Shown: positions 6,261-7,457 of the stretch, in pieces | Position numbering within the stretch: position 1 is the stretch's first letter | Layout of the letters: the number at the start of each line of letters is the position of its first letter | Assembly (NCBI GenBank): GCA_021778875.1 | Contig: JAJYBT010000104.1 | Location: forward strand, 1 to 7,457 | Direction of reading: 5' to 3' | Origin: Acidobacteriota bacterium | GTDB lineage: Bacteria > Acidobacteriota > Terriglobia > Terriglobales > Acidobacteriaceae | Length of the DNA: 7,457 nt | Notes under the pieces: model-generated | What the model saw: the letters and a program-made list of their open reading frames with translations, nothing else | Told to the model about the DNA's origin: nothing | Database searches by the model: none | Program-made: the position numbers and the translations under genes

Positions 6261-7457
6261 ATGCACTGGACCAAACACATAGCAGCCTGCGCCATCGCAC
6301 TGGCGCTGGGAATCATGACGCCGGGCGCTGTGGGGCAAAGCGCTGCCGCAAAGCCCGCATCGCAAGCCGCCACAACCTCAGCCAGCGAACAGGACTGGTG
6401 GAAGAACGCCGTCATCTACGAGGTCTATCCGCGCAGCTTTCAGGACACGAACAACGACGGCATCGGCGACCTGAACGGCATTACACAGCGGCTGGACTAC
6501 CTGAAAGAACTGGGCGTGGATGCCATCTGGCTTACGCCCATCTATCCCTCGCCCCAGGCAGACTTCGGCTATGACATCTCCGACTACGAAAACATCGACC
6601 CGCAGTACGGCACGCTGGCCGACTTCGATCGCCTCATCGCCGAGGCAAACAAGCGCCATATCCGCGTGATCATGGATATGGTGATGAACCACAGCTCCGA
6701 CGAGCACAAGTGGTTCCTGGAGTCGCGTTCGTCGCGGGACAATCCGTATCGCGACTGGTATGTGTGGCGTGACGGCAAGGGCGAAACGGCCACCAGCAAA
6801 GGTGCGCCGCCGAACAACTGGCAGTCGATGTTTGGCGGATCGGCCTGGCAGTGGGACCCCGGGACCCGCCAGTACTATTACCACAAGTTCTACGTAAAGC
6901 AGCCGGATATGAACTGGAACAACCCCAAGGTGCACGAGGCCTTCCGGAACATCATGGCGTTCTGGCTCAAGCGCGGGGTGGGCGGCTTCCGCTTTGACGC
7001 CATCACCACGCTCTACGAGGATCCCTTGATGCGCGACGAGGGCGTGCTGAAGGACAAGAACGGCCAGCCTATCGTGAATCTGCTCGGCGAGCCGGAGCTC
7101 GACAACTCGAAGACCGACAACCTGCCCGGCGTGCACCCGGTGATGCAGGAGATGCGCGCCGAGGCCGACAAGTTCGATTCGAACACCTTCCCGGGCAAGC
7201 GCGTGATGATCGGTGAGACCTACTTGTCCAATGTGAAGGAACTGGAGAAGATGTATGGCCCTCCGGGCAAGCCCGAGTTCGAACTGCCCATGGACATGCA
7301 ACTGGGCATCATCAACAAGCTTGACGTGGCAAGGTTCCGCACACGCCTGAGCGATGCCGAAGACCACCTGAATGGGCGCATCCCGCTGATCGTCTTTGAC
7401 AACCATGACAACCCGCGCATCGACAAGCGCTATGGCGACGGCGTCCACAATACTGAC
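6261..7457 (+). CDS. Exported GH13 alpha-glucosidase (alpha-amylase family), 3'-truncated by the window edge
   Basis: The frame stays open from the ATG at 6261 through the right edge, giving 399 residues without a stop. A signal peptide is clear: a Lys near the start, hydrophobic residues ~7-20, and likely cleavage after ~25 (AVG-Q); the Ala/Ser-rich linker runs to ~44. The (beta/alpha)8 catalytic domain starts at WWKNAVIYEVYPRSF. A calcium-site-like loop DTNNDGIGDL is at 62-71. The conserved regions are all present: DMVMNH (139-144), GFRFDAI with nucleophile Asp246, IGET with acid/base Glu319, and FDNHD with transition-state Asp383. The region V motif QPDMN (214-218) places it in the oligo-1,6-glucosidase/alpha-glucosidase group. 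The residue after the nucleophile is Ala rather than Val, which in this group suggests preference for alpha-1,4 over alpha-1,6 links. AGGAGA lies five bases before the ATG. It probably cleaves malto-oligosaccharides in the periplasm. The domain's end and the C-terminal beta domain are missing. Confidence 0.93.
   Translation, partial: MHWTKHIAACAIALALGIMTPGAVGQSAAAKPASQAATTSASEQDWWKNAVIYEVYPRSFQDTNNDGIGDLNGITQRLDYLKELGVDAIWLTPIYPSPQADFGYDISDYENIDPQYGTLADFDRLIAEANKRHIRVIMDMVMNHSSDEHKWFLESRSSRDNPYRDWYVWRDGKGETATSKGAPPNNWQSMFGGSAWQWDPGTRQYYYHKFYVKQPDMNWNNPKVHEAFRNIMAFWLKRGVGGFRFDAITTLYEDPLMRDEGVLKDKNGQPIVNLLGEPELDNSKTDNLPGVHPVMQEMRAEADKFDSNTFPGKRVMIGETYLSNVKELEKMYGPPGKPEFELPMDMQLGIINKLDVARFRTRLSDAEDHLNGRIPLIVFDNHDNPRIDKRYGDGVHNTD

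Noticed and set aside
6378..7448. A 356-codon open frame on the minus strand
   Set aside because: It is the antisense of the GH13 gene, whose catalytic motifs are all on the plus strand. The plus-strand frame merely lacks a stop because the window ends inside it. The minus-strand translation shows low-complexity Val/His/Leu-rich sequence without a domain.

Overview
The window is GC-rich and densely coded: seven protein genes, two of them cut by the window edges, with no RNA gene, mobile element, CRISPR array or sign of recent transfer. The combination (a large periplasmic or extracellular multiheme cytochrome, an AsmA-like envelope protein, a HIR-type SPFH protein, an exported GH13 alpha-glucosidase) and the style of the proteins suggest a soil-type Gram-negative bacterium, most likely an acidobacterium of the Terriglobia. 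That assignment is an inference from protein style; no marker gene is present.

Layout. Positions 1-1416 (+) hold the C-terminal part of a multiheme c-type cytochrome with nine CxxCH sites; its start lies left of the window. Facing it across 14 bp is a minus-strand cluster of three genes, transcribed from right to left: a coiled-coil protein with a C4 zinc ribbon (2489-3304), a HAD-type 5'(3')-deoxyribonucleotidase-like protein (1876-2412) and a small DUF309 protein (1431-1805). A 60-bp divergent spacer separates this cluster from a plus-strand series: an AsmA-like membrane-anchored protein (3365-5068, TTG start), an SPFH/band-7 protein very like plant HIR proteins (5180-6088), and an exported GH13 alpha-glucosidase (6261 to the right edge, no stop reached).

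How they fit together. The minus-strand trio is probably co-transcribed, but the three families do not form a known pathway. The AsmA-like and SPFH proteins are both membrane-anchored and may share an envelope role, though a candidate promoter lies between them. The glucosidase has its own 172-bp leader and probably works on maltose-type oligosaccharides outside the cytoplasm. The cytochrome belongs to a separate electron-transfer function whose other genes lie left of the window. I found no convincing undescribed system here. The best leads are the cytochrome's nine spare histidines for nine hemes, and the HIR-type SPFH protein.
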